NCBI GenBank assembly: GCA_013289715.1
Contig: JABCZJ010000001.1
Coordinates: forward strand, 1-64,000
Reading direction: 5' to 3'
DNA: 64,000 nt
Source: Acidobacteriota bacterium
GTDB lineage: Bacteria > Acidobacteriota > Terriglobia > Acidiferrales > UBA7541
Shown one piece after another: positions 56,041-64,000 of the stretch. A model generated the notes under the pieces. It worked only from the letters and a program-made list of their open reading frames with translations. It was not told the origin of the DNA and ran no database searches. The translations under genes and the position numbers were made by a program. How positions within the stretch are numbered: position 1 is the first letter of the stretch; the number at the start of each line of letters is the position of its first letter.

Positions 56041-56054
56041 TGTCAGTTCTGACA
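56041..56054 (+). promoter_or_regulatory. TGTYA-N4-TGACA operator, perfect palindrome
   Basis: TGTCAGTTCTGACA followed by GTTCCG, 70 bp before the DUF1254/1214 start. Confidence 0.7.
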
Positions 56055-56124
56055 GTTCCGCATTCGGCGGACTTGTGAGAGTGTCACTCCGTTTATGTTC
56101 GAGCAACATAAGGAGTGAACCGGC

Positions 56125-57586
56125 ATGCGGTCCTTGAATACCGATCTGCGATTTCTGGTTGTATTCGGGTTCCTGTGTATGCTGCCGTTGTGTGCCGTTG
56201 CTCCTGCGGGTGGCCAACAATCCGCTTCTGGCGCTCCGGTGACCGCGCAAGAAGCCTATGACACAGGCGTCGAGGCTTACGTCTACTTCTACCCCCTAGT
56301 GACCGTGGACGTGACCCGGCGACAATTGACCAACATCGAAGCCGGCAAGATGGTTGGTCGCGGCCCGATGAATGAGTTCACCCACTTTCGTTCCTACCCT
56401 CCTGCGGACCTCAAGACTGTGGTGCGATTCAATTTCGACACGTTGTATTCCCTGGCTTGGCTGGACTTGACCAAAGAGGCCATAATCGTTTCTGCTCCGG
56501 ACACCGATGGTCGCTACTATTTGCTCCCAATGCTTGATATGTGGTCTGACGTCTTCGCCATGCCGGGAAAGCGAACATCGGGGACGAAGGCGGGGAACTT
56601 TGCGGTGGTGCCTCCGGGATGGCAGGGAACGCTACCAACGGGAGTGCAAAAAATTCAGTCGCCAACCTTCTACGTCTCGGTCATCGGCCGGACCCAAACC
56701 AATGGTCCCAGCGACTACGCGGCAGTGAACAAGGTGCAGGACGGCTACACCATCACTCCGTTGTCGCAATGGGGCAAACCGCCGCAACCAGTGCACGTAG
56801 TTATTGATCCGTCAGTGGACATGAAGACGCCGCCGCTCGACCAAGTGAACCACATGCCTGCTGGCGCTTGCTTCAAGTACGCCGCCGACCTCATGAAAGT
56901 AAGCCCGCCGCACGTCACCGACTGGTCCACCATTGAGCGGCTAAAGCGAATCGGCATTGAACCGGGAAAGAGTTATGATTTTGATCGGTTGGACCCGAGC
57001 GTTCAAGAGGCTTTGGACAAAGCTGCCAAGGATGCACTCAATAACATGTACGCGAAGTACCCGACGCTTGCCCGTGCCGCCAACGGTTGGCAGATGAATA
57101 CCGATACAATCGGTGTTTACGGCGACTACTATCTGAAACGTGCCATTGTCGCCATGGTTGGCTTGGGTGCGAATCAACCGGATGACGCTATCTACCCCAT
57201 AAACTTTGCTGATGCAGATGGAAAACCTGTGGTAGGGCAGCACAAATACGTTCTTCACTTTAGCAAGGAAGAAATTCCGCCCGTCAACGCATTCTGGTCC
57301 GTGACGATGTACGACGATGCAGGATTTCAAGTGACGAATCCAATCAACCGCTTTGCCATCGGCGACCGTGATGCTCCGAAATACAACTCAGACGGCTCGC
57401 TAGATCTCTACATCCAGCATGACGATCCGGGCGGCGACAAAACCCCAAAATTGGCTGCCTTCTCCGGCCAGCGGGACGCTGGGCGTGACCATGCGCCTTT
57501 ACGCACCAAAGCCGCAGGCGCTGGATGGTCGCTGGAATCCGCCAGCGATCAAGCGAGTTGGCGGCGCAGATCCTCTCCCGCAATAA
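56125..57586 (+). pseudogene. DUF1254/DUF1214 protein with 3' frameshift
   Basis: An exported DUF1254-DUF1214 protein (signal peptide ending at PAGGQQ). The DUF1254 part spans about 45-180 (YVYFYPLVTVDVTRRQ), and the DUF1214 part about 330-440 (VNAFWSVTMYDDAGF). The original frame stays open to 57603, but after DPGGDK its product becomes atypical. One base skipped in the AAAA run at 57447-57450 restores the family ending: [20 protein letters not shown], then [17 protein letters not shown] and a stop at 57584-57586. So it carries a +1 insertion, or a sequencing error in a homopolymer. With the shift repaired it is about 486 aa. AAGGAG precedes the ATG. Confidence 0.85.
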
Positions 57587-57782
57587 CGGCGATTTGCGCT
57601 TGAGGAATTTGAGTCTTCACTGGATCAAGACGCTAGTCCCTGATAAACGTCGCACGTTCAATGAGTGGGCGCAACACTAGCGCGCATGCGGTTCAAAATT
57701 CTTACATTAGTGTTTCATTGATCAAAATTCGCTTCAAGATGGGACATACATGAATCCGCACGACTCGTCAGGAGAATTGAAA

Positions 57783-59450
57783 ATGAAAATCGCGCGGTCA
57801 GTGAGAATGCCTTCGCTCTCCAAGGCTGCCTGCTTGCTCGGATGGTCTGCGGGCTGTCTTGTGCTTATCCTGTGCTTGGACGCCTTGGGCCAAACGTCCG
57901 GGGGCCAGGGAGAGTTCGTCCGCCAGTCGGCGCCGCAACTGCTGACATTCGACGAGCTGGTCCAGCTGGAAAAGACGGACGATCCGAGTGCGGACCTCGC
58001 TGCCCGTCTGGATCAGCTTTTGCACACCCCGTTTCTCAGCAATGAGGCGTTTTACTCGGGGGCCAAGCCCAATCGCCCATCGTCCGATGCTCTCGGCCCC
58101 TTCCTGCGCGCGACGACGTGGAACATCGAAAGAGGAATTGAGTTTGACGGGATTCGGATCAGCCTCAGCGAGCCGGATAAATTTGAAGCCTACATCCAGG
58201 AGAAGAAGGACCCTAAATCAAAGCCGCTCACGGCCGATGCGCTGGAGGTCGTCAAGAGTCAACTGGACATCCTGAAACCTACCGACCTCTTTATCTTGAA
58301 CGAAGTGGACAACGGAGTAACGCGCACGGACTATCGCGACGTTGGCCGCGAACTCGCCCATGCCCTGCACATGAACTACGCCTATGCCGTCGAGTTCCTG
58401 GAGATCGATCCGCTGAATCTGGGCCTCGAACAAGTGAAGATGGACGACAAGGACGCGCAAGCGGACATACAGAAGTCCTTCGAGCCCGATAAGACCCGCT
58501 ACCTCGGCATGCACGGCACCGCGGTTCTAAGCCGATATCCCATCCGCAAGGCGACCATCCGTTCCCTCCCGGTGTGCTACGACTGGTTCCTTGGTGAAAA
58601 GAAAGCAATCTCCAAACTGGAATCCGGAAAGCGAGCAGGCGCCAATCTCGTCTTCATGGAGCGCATCACGCGCGAAGTTCGCCGCGGCGGCCGCACGGCG
58701 CTCTTCGTGGAACTCGCCGTGCCGGAATCTCCGACGGGCGCGATAACCGTGGTCGCACCCCACCTGGAGACGAAGTGCAAACCGGAATGCCGCAGAAAAC
58801 AAATGGCATCGATCCTGGAATGGATCAGAGCGGACAAGAATCCAGTGATTCTCGCGGGCGACCTGAATACCTCCGGGAGCGATACGTCGCCCACTTCCGT
58901 CTCGAAAGTGATCACGAACCGGCTGAAGGATCCCGACAGGTGGGCGGTTACTGCGATCAAGTGGGCCACCGGGGCTCCCACCATCCTGCTCGTGCCTGTG
59001 AACATAATGCGCAACAAGAACGACCCTACTGGTTTTGACCTGCCCTTGCTCTCGCGCAAGAAAGAGGCAAAGCTTTTCGGAGATCTGAATAGCTTCCGCT
59101 TCGATGATGGCAATACGTTTGACTTCCGCGGCGAAGATGCGCGCAGCGCGGATAATAGAGGCGGAACCCTCAGCGATTCGAATCAGCGCGCCACCAAAGG
59201 CTTTCGGTATACATTCGCGCTGGCGCGCACCTACGGCGGGCTCTTCGGTGAATACAAACTGGACTGGGTTTTTGTCAAGGGCTACGCCACCGACACCTCC
59301 AAGCCCGGCGGAAGCTACAAGTTTTCGCCGAATTTTGGCCGCACGCTCCAGGAAGTGAACGAGGCTCCTGACGATTCGCTCTCCGATCATTTTCCAATCA
59401 CAGTGGACATTCCTCTAACCGAACCTGCTCGGAACGGAGATCACCCCTGA
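57783..59450 (+). CDS. Exported endonuclease/exonuclease/phosphatase-fold protein
   Basis: A 555-aa secreted metal-dependent phosphodiesterase-type protein. AGGAG precedes the ATG at 57783. The signal peptide ends near LDALGQ. The EEP domain spans about 105-550: WNIERGIEF, ILNEVDNG (metal-binding Glu), LAGDLNTSG and the terminal LSDHFPITVDI (catalytic Asp-His). Two large insertions make it longer than a bare EEP domain. The substrate (nucleic acid, phospholipid or other phosphoester) cannot be told. Confidence 0.82.
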   Translation: MKIARSVRMPSLSKAACLLGWSAGCLVLILCLDALGQTSGGQGEFVRQSAPQLLTFDELVQLEKTDDPSADLAARLDQLLHTPFLSNEAFYSGAKPNRPSSDALGPFLRATTWNIERGIEFDGIRISLSEPDKFEAYIQEKKDPKSKPLTADALEVVKSQLDILKPTDLFILNEVDNGVTRTDYRDVGRELAHALHMNYAYAVEFLEIDPLNLGLEQVKMDDKDAQADIQKSFEPDKTRYLGMHGTAVLSRYPIRKATIRSLPVCYDWFLGEKKAISKLESGKRAGANLVFMERITREVRRGGRTALFVELAVPESPTGAITVVAPHLETKCKPECRRKQMASILEWIRADKNPVILAGDLNTSGSDTSPTSVSKVITNRLKDPDRWAVTAIKWATGAPTILLVPVNIMRNKNDPTGFDLPLLSRKKEAKLFGDLNSFRFDDGNTFDFRGEDARSADNRGGTLSDSNQRATKGFRYTFALARTYGGLFGEYKLDWVFVKGYATDTSKPGGSYKFSPNFGRTLQEVNEAPDDSLSDHFPITVDIPLTEPARNGDHP

Positions 59451-59513
59451 AACATGTTTGCCTGTGGCGACCGAGCATGCGGGCCGGAAGGCCCAATGCC
59501 GGTCAAAACTTGG

Positions 59514-59950
59514 TTACTGGCCACCCAAGTAAAGTAGTGATGGGTGAACGCGGAACCACGGCTTTACTTGCTTGGAATCGAAATCGAGGTAAAAAGCCGT
59601 CTCGCTGCGGCGGCGCAGTATCACGCATAGTGTTTCTTGCGAAGGTCGGGTGTGAGTCGAAATGGTGGCAGCAATTCCCGCGCCAAGAACTTCAGACTGA
59701 TTGAACTGCGCCTTTCCGGTGTCGGTGCGTGTGATCACAACGCGCGCGAGTGCCTGGCTGGCTCGCCGCATAAAGCTGCCGCGACCCAACTGGCAATAGC
59801 GGGGATCCTGGTGCAGGAGTGAAGGCAACGCAGCGCTGGCCATGAAATTCTCAACTGCGTTATCGGCGTATGACGTTCCATACCGCTTCGCGTATGGGAC
59901 CCTAACCCGTGGTCTCGAGACAGCTTTACCAAGGGGCCGATGGATTACGT
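59514..59950 (-). pseudogene. Degenerate remnant of an acidobacterial conserved protein
   Basis: A minus-strand segment reads YAKRYGTSYADNAVENFMAS then ALPSLLHQDPRYCQLGRGSF and RRASQALARVVITRTDTGKA, a pattern I recognise from a conserved acidobacterial family of unknown function. After about residue 108 similarity is lost in all three frames, and the N-terminal part is replaced by the inverted-repeat sequence. It is a truncated, decaying gene. Confidence 0.6.
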
Positions 59951-60079
59951 GCGGTGAAGAATGAAACATTTTCACGCTGCACATCTTCCTGTACCCAGGT
60001 CTTCACCCTGTGACCGCGCACTCCTCTGAAAGAGAACGCGATTCAAGAGATAGAACCCCAAAAGCAGCGGTCGAAAAAC
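59951..60079 (+). repeat. 129-bp inverted imperfect repeat, left copy
   Basis: Matches the reverse complement of 61357-61485 without gaps; by eye about 75 of the first 86 positions agree, fewer in the rest. It lies upstream of the plus-strand integrase tail, while its partner lies upstream of the minus-strand integrase. Confidence 0.7.
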
Positions 60080-60463
60080 CACCAAAACGGGCGGTAGGAC
60101 CCCACTTTTTTGGCTTTCAGCCGCCCAAATAGTTGGTCGCTCCCGCCTTCTCCAACAGGACGCGACAGCTGCACTGTCACGTCCACAGCCAAGAGTACCC
60201 AACAGTAGTTGAGCGCGGGCGGCGTGGCGAACGAACGGGTCACTCAGATGCTGCGCCAGAGCGACTCGCAAGTCTTCAGAAAGTATTCGCAAATGAGATT
60301 GCAGATGCAGCGAGAGGCCCGCTCCAAACTTAACCACCACGCGAACGACATGGCTGATTTAGTGGCACAGCCTGTCTCGGAATGTAGGAATTCTGGCACA
60401 GTAAGGGGTAGGAACGTAACAAATGATGGTTTCGCAAGCCGGAAATCTTTTAGAATCGATTAA
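59985..60463. other. Intergenic with mobile-element debris upstream of tRNA-Arg
   Basis: Contains the left repeat and the integrase tail at 60215; otherwise no intact gene. Confidence 0.5.
60215..60354 (+). pseudogene. Integrase C-terminal tail remnant
   Basis: The plus-strand frame gives GVANERVTQMLRQSDSQVFR then KYSQMRLQMQREARSKLNHH, which resembles the last 45 or so residues of a tyrosine-integrase group seen in Acidobacteria. No catalytic residues or N-terminal parts remain, and a stop precedes the fragment. It is a different family member from the minus-strand integrase beyond the tRNA. Confidence 0.4.
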
Positions 60464-60540
60464 GCGCCCGTAGCTCAGTTGGAAAGAGCGTCTGCCTTCT
60501 AAGCAGAGGGTCGGGGGTTCGAATCCCTCCGGGCGCGCCA
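60464..60540 (+). tRNA. tRNA-Arg (anticodon TCT)
   Basis: Full cloverleaf: acceptor GCGCCCG pairs with CGGGCGC, D arm GCTC/GAGC, anticodon stem TCTGC/GCAGA around loop CTTCTAA (anticodon TCT, reads AGA), T arm GGGGGTTCGAATCCCTC, then discriminator G and encoded CCA. It is the probable attachment site of the integrase whose C-terminus faces its 3' end. Confidence 0.97.
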
Positions 60541-61392
60541 TCTTTGCCCTGGATTAGTGAATTCCCTCGCACTCTCCCTAACTTGGGTCCATTCGGGTCC
60601 AATCGCCGCCCAATAGCCCTTCCCAACTTCTCGATCGCTGCTCGCTGCGAGGCAGGCACCACGTGAGTGTAAATCTCCGCGGTTGTGCCTAATGGCGCAT
60701 GCCCCAGTTGAGCCTGCGCGGTTTTGCGTGATTCACCGAGATCGCTGAGCAGAGTCGCGTGAGTGTGCCGAAAGCTATGCCACGAAATTGCTGGCAAGCC
60801 AGCCTGTCCGCATGCAGGCTTGAGGACGCGCGCTAATAGATTGTGCCAGTCCAGTGGCGTGCCGCTCCTACTGGCAAATACAAATGCGTCAGCAGGTGCG
60901 GCCTTCCGGCTTTCCGATAACAAGCGCTGAGGCGATGGCCCCATCGGAATGTCACGGATGCTGCTTTTAGACTTGGGGTGCCCTTCATAGACTGCTTTGC
61001 GAACCTGGATGACATTTTTCTCGCAGTCCAGGTTCCTCCAGCGGAGTGCGAGTGCCTCGTCGATTCGCTGTCCCGCCATGGGAACTGTAATCGCAAGTGT
61101 TTTAATCGGTGCCTGCAGGACCTGCAGTGGTGTGGCAATTGTTCGCAGGTCAGCGCAATCGTCTCTTGCCGACGCTGCATAGGAGGCGCTTTTATTCGTC
61201 GAGCAGGATTCGCCTCCAGGTATCCCCGTTCGACCGCCCTTTCAAGCGTGCCGCTCAATAGGTTTCCAAGATGAATGACGGTTTGGCAGGACAGGTCTTG
61301 CCGCGTTATCTTTTCAGTGACAAATCGTCGAATGTCTACGCGACGGATATCGCATAGTTTTTCGGCCGTTGCTTTTTCCGTTTCGCTCCAAG
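60541..61392 (-). pseudogene. Tyrosine recombinase (integrase) with frameshift
   Basis: A remnant of a phage/ICE-type integrase. The core-binding part (LCDIRRVDIRRFVTEKIT ... SGTLERAVERGYLEANPARR) is in one frame down to about 61140 (ALTCEQL). The catalytic part is in another frame from there (RTIATPLQVLQAPIKTLA, then MAGQRIDEALALRWRNLD). All catalytic residues are present in the latter: Arg in GQRIDE, HSFRH, LGHAPLGTT and Tyr in AEIYTH. The N-terminal arm-binding domain is missing. The frame continues antisense through tRNA-Arg to 60450, which is not real protein. It points at the tRNA 3' end as site-specific integrases do. Confidence 0.8.
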
Positions 61393-61485
61393 CATGGCAT
61401 TCTCTTTCAGCGGACTACGCCGGAACAGGGTGAAGACCTGGGTGCAGGACGATGTGCAGAGTGAAAATGTTACGTTCTTCACCGC
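61357..61485 (-). repeat. 129-bp inverted imperfect repeat, right copy
   Basis: Reverse-complement partner of 59951-60079. It overlaps the start of the integrase remnant. Confidence 0.7.
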
Positions 61486-61864
61486 TCGGTGTCTCGCGAG
61501 ATCTTGGGCGCAGAGTTCTGGGACTTCGTTGGGCGGGACGATGGGCCACGACAACTTGACTTGTAACGCGAACTATCTGAAGGACAACACATTTCGGTGC
61601 CGGATCATCCGCGGAAAGAAAGCTCGAACAAGTTCCGCCGGATTAACGCAATTGGCCAAACGGAAAGAAGAAAAATCCGAACAGGCAACCGCTACGGATC
61701 GTTCGGATTGACGCTCAGGCAGCCCAACCACAAGAGCGAACTTAACTTTCGTATGGCCCAGAACCTACCTGTCCTTTCTCTGTACTGTCGTACAGTTGTT
61801 CGCTTGACCCAAAGTACTAGACTATCGCCAAGGTTCCTGAGTAAGGGTAACTTGGGGGAATGAA
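61393..61864. other. Intergenic beyond integrase, with LexA-like palindrome
   Basis: Contains the right repeat and the palindrome at 61780. Frames in it have no recognisable product. Confidence 0.4.
61780..61795. promoter_or_regulatory. CTGT-N8-ACAG palindrome
   Basis: CTGTACTGTCGTACAG, perfect 6-bp arms with a 4-bp centre, 69 bp before the SH3 gene. The form equals the gammaproteobacterial LexA box, but LexA sites of Acidobacteriota are not known to me to have it. Confidence 0.35.
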
Positions 61865-62956
61865 ATGGATTTCACAGCGCGATTTTTCTTGTTGATAGCC
61901 AGCGTTTTGGGCCTTTCGCTTCTGACGGGATCTGCGTCGGCCAGTCCCGCGGCCCTTAAGTGTAATTCGCAACGGGACCAGATCTGGGTCTATGATTCCT
62001 TGAATAGCTTCGGCGTCGCAGCGAAACTTAATTGCGGGGCCAACGTCGAAATTATTGAGCGCGTCAAGGACTACGTAAAGATTCGTGCTCGAAATGGGGT
62101 GGAGGGCTACATCCCCGAGACCTCCGTCGCCGATGTTCCACCGCTTGAAGTTCGCCAAGACCCGGCTCTCGACGTTGGCCTGGTCGCGAAGCAAGCCCAG
62201 GCAAAGGAGATCGCAAACGCAACTGCCAAAGCGGCTGCGGATGCTGCGTCTATCATTCCACCGGATTCGGCGCGGTTCGCAGGTCCGCCATCAGCCGGTC
62301 CGGCGAACGAAGCCCCAGCGAAAAGCACCAGCGACAAAAAGTTACCGGCGGGCAGTTCCATGCTACCCGTCGCCGCGTTCGGCGAAATGAATCTTCCGCG
62401 CACTTCTCCTCCTGCCGACGATACCTCATCAAGGGCAATTGCTGCTGGCTCGACGGCGCCAAGCAGCGATTCTGACGAAATTTCCGATTCACAGCCGGAG
62501 AATCTAACCGCGGACCTCGCCTGCCAGAACTACTTTTCTGCATACGGCCTTACGCCCAGCCAGACGAAATGGATCGCCCAAAACCGGAAAAAGCTGTTCT
62601 CGAATGTCTGTCCAGCCCCCGATCCTGCAAAAGTGGATTTCGTGATTATCTTCACGCATGACGTCGACTTTTTTAGCGCGACGATGCCCGAGGCGGTTCA
62701 CAAGATCAACGGATTTTCGGATTTTACTCCCATGACAATGATCGACTCTGCGCTCATGTCGGAATCCGATGCTGACAAAGCGCACCGCCAATATGTTTGG
62801 ATATTCCAATTCGCGCAGGGCGCTTTCGATCCTGCAAGTTTTTCCCCGCGCCGCAAGTATCAATACTCGAAGATGGAAACAAACTCGCTGGGTTCGAAGG
62901 CCGGAATCAAGGCTGTCGAGGACGCTTTCCAATTTGTAGCGGCCGCGAGCCACTGA
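61865..62956 (+). CDS. Exported protein with SH3 domain
   Basis: A 363-aa protein. The signal peptide ends at GSASASP. Residues 32-95 look like a bacterial SH3 fold (KLNCGANVEIIERVKDYVKI, GVEGYIPETSVADVP). A low-complexity Ala/Pro/Ser linker (about 105-215) leads to a C-terminal domain (about 220-355; LACQNYFSAYGLTPSQTKWI, VDFVIIFTHDVDFFSATMPE) that I do not recognise. GGGGGAATGAA precedes the ATG. Likely periplasmic. Confidence 0.72.
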   Translation: MDFTARFFLLIASVLGLSLLTGSASASPAALKCNSQRDQIWVYDSLNSFGVAAKLNCGANVEIIERVKDYVKIRARNGVEGYIPETSVADVPPLEVRQDPALDVGLVAKQAQAKEIANATAKAAADAASIIPPDSARFAGPPSAGPANEAPAKSTSDKKLPAGSSMLPVAAFGEMNLPRTSPPADDTSSRAIAAGSTAPSSDSDEISDSQPENLTADLACQNYFSAYGLTPSQTKWIAQNRKKLFSNVCPAPDPAKVDFVIIFTHDVDFFSATMPEAVHKINGFSDFTPMTMIDSALMSESDADKAHRQYVWIFQFAQGAFDPASFSPRRKYQYSKMETNSLGSKAGIKAVEDAFQFVAAASH

Positions 62957-63023
62957 ATTCGATCGGCATTCCACGGTGTTCGAAACACTTGCGGCAGTGG
63001 GTCTGGATTAGGGACAGTGGTCC

Positions 63024-63036
63024 ATTTACTTTGACA
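63024..63036 (+). promoter_or_regulatory. Degenerate operator-like site
   Basis: TTTACTTTGACA followed by AATT, about 118 bp before the next start. The first half-site is poor and the spacer is 3 bp. Confidence 0.2.
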
Positions 63037-63153
63037 AATTCCTTCGTTAGCGTGTTGTCCTCGGCCATTCATCTATGGAAATGCAGCCTTGATGGGGCTC
63101 GAGATCCGTGTCGCGCGGGCTGCTCCAACTCCTACTTGATCTCGAGGTGACGC

Positions 63154-64000
63154 ATGAGAAGGACGGCTACTGTCGAAGTGGCGATGTCGCTGCTGCTCTG
63201 CGGCGCGCTTTTGACTCGCCATACCCCGCAATCCAAAGTCTCGCAAGACTCGTGGACGAAGGCGCAGGCCAAGGCGCAGACCTTCAGCGGGAAAATCGTC
63301 TCCCAAAACGGCGTGCGGTTTGTGTTGAGAGACGACGACAATAATGTCTGGTACCATTTAGACGACCAAGAGAAAGCCGGAAAGCTCGTGGGGAAAGATG
63401 TCTTGATTACCGGCACGTTCGACGGGCTCACTGGTACCATTCGCGTCCAGAGCATCGTGGAGTCGCCACCTCATCCGAAACCCGCCGCGAACAGCGAAAG
63501 GATGAATCAAAATAGCGAACCGGCCAATGACGCAGCAGCTCCCCCAACAACCGCTGACGCCGCTGCTCCCGGTGCTCAGCAATCAACTTCCGTCCAGGAG
63601 CCTGTTGGCAAATTGCCCGCACCGCATTTAGACCCTCGAATTTCCGCAGGGACCGAGGTTTCGCACGAGCCCCAAGGTGAGTTGTCGGACGGCGTGGCAC
63701 GGGAAGCACCCCCGCCTCCCTCTCTAACTTGGCCGGAAGAAGCCGTGAGCAGTTCTTCCACAATCGCGATCAGCTCTCGCCGTTCGGCCCCGATGCCTTC
63801 CGGTTTCAACCCGGAAACACAATCTTCAAAGAATTTACTAGCCGGTCGGCTGCTCAAACGTGTCGATCCCTCTTACCCCCTGGAAGCCATGCAGCAACGG
63901 ATTGATGGCACGGTTCAGCTGCATGCGGTGATCGGCGACGATGGGAAAGTCCTGAGCCTCGAACCGGTGAGTGGGCCGCCTCTGCTTGTCGAAGCTGCCC
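63154..64000 (+). CDS. DUF5818 - TonB C-terminal protein (partial)
   Basis: A gene running off the window, at least 282 codons. GAGGTGACGC precedes the ATG. An N-terminal signal-like stretch is followed by a DUF5818-like OB fold at about 45-105 (FSGKIVSQNGVRFVLRDDDN, LVGKDVLITGTFDGLTGTIR). A Pro/Ala/Ser-rich linker follows, then the start of a TonB_C domain (LLKRVDPSYPLEAMQQRIDG, TVQLHAVIGDDGKVLSLEPV). The last part aligns with the TonB_C end of the PilZ fusion at 6687 (EPVYPAQAAQKRMGGTV). The remainder lies beyond the window. Confidence 0.8.
   Translation, partial: MRRTATVEVAMSLLLCGALLTRHTPQSKVSQDSWTKAQAKAQTFSGKIVSQNGVRFVLRDDDNNVWYHLDDQEKAGKLVGKDVLITGTFDGLTGTIRVQSIVESPPHPKPAANSERMNQNSEPANDAAAPPTTADAAAPGAQQSTSVQEPVGKLPAPHLDPRISAGTEVSHEPQGELSDGVAREAPPPPSLTWPEEAVSSSSTIAISSRRSAPMPSGFNPETQSSKNLLAGRLLKRVDPSYPLEAMQQRIDGTVQLHAVIGDDGKVLSLEPVSGPPLLVEAA

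Noticed and set aside
30628..56054. Reading the TTGACA part of some operators as sigma-70 -35 boxes
   Set aside because: The upstream TGTYA half is conserved with fixed spacing, several copies are perfect palindromes, and no consistent TATAAT follows at 17 bp.
58527..59390. 287-codon minus-strand frame inside the phosphodiesterase-like gene
   Set aside because: Antisense shadow; the plus-strand gene has all EEP motifs.
60450..60540. Integrase reading frame continuing antisense across tRNA-Arg (GGIRTPDPLLRRQTL...)
   Set aside because: This peptide is the well-known antisense translation of a tRNA gene and is not part of the protein.

Overview
The window (about 64 kb, high-50s % GC by eye) looks like a chromosomal stretch of a soil or peat Acidobacteriota (Terriglobia-like). 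This is inferred from its protein families: DUF2950, DUF3300, DUF4136, DUF1254/1214 and DUF5818 proteins, a GH44 enzyme with Ig-like repeats, and many TonB-type and small secreted proteins. There is one tRNA and there are no rRNA genes. I saw no CRISPR array and no intact transposase.

Layout. 0-9 kb: a secreted carboxylesterase, an MFS transporter, a secreted GH44 glycoside hydrolase, a PilZ-membrane-TonB fusion protein and a 50-aa DUF3309 microprotein. 9-20 kb: signalling genes, namely an RMD1/DUF155 membrane protein, a REC-PP2C phosphatase translationally close to a large hybrid histidine kinase, a truncated DUF2950 remnant, a 7TM protein overlapping a PAS histidine kinase that has lost its phosphoacceptor His, and a true formylglycine-generating enzyme (FGE). 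20-27 kb: a Crp/Fnr regulator, a MASE1-PAS-PAS histidine kinase overlapping its NarL-type response regulator, and a lone receiver. 27-43 kb: envelope and secreted genes, including two arylsulfatases that need FGE, beta-barrels, DUF3300/DUF2950, YceI and an AI-2E-type transporter. 43-57 kb: a Tat-exported beta-carbonic anhydrase, OmpA, an Omp85-type barrel, a DUF481 barrel, a second Crp-like regulator, NhaA and a frameshifted DUF1254/1214 gene. 57-62 kb: a secreted endonuclease/phosphatase-fold protein, then a decayed integration hot spot around tRNA-Arg(TCT). 62-64 kb: an SH3 protein and a partial DUF5818-TonB protein.

The most striking feature is a 14-bp operator-like motif, TGTYA-N4-TGACA, usually followed by ATT. 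I find 15 good copies, all in intergenic DNA between about 19.0 and 56.1 kb, and almost all upstream of envelope/secreted genes, the FGE gene, NhaA or the second Crp-like gene. In nearly every case the TGACAATT half faces the downstream gene. This suggests a clustered regulon for envelope remodelling and sulfatase activation. A Crp/Fnr-type protein encoded here (22004 or 52319) is a candidate regulator, but that link is inference.

Several genes are broken or degenerate: the DUF2950 remnant, the DUF1254/1214 frameshift, the kinase His-to-Arg change, the frameshifted integrase and a second integrase tail. A 129-bp inverted imperfect repeat flanks tRNA-Arg.
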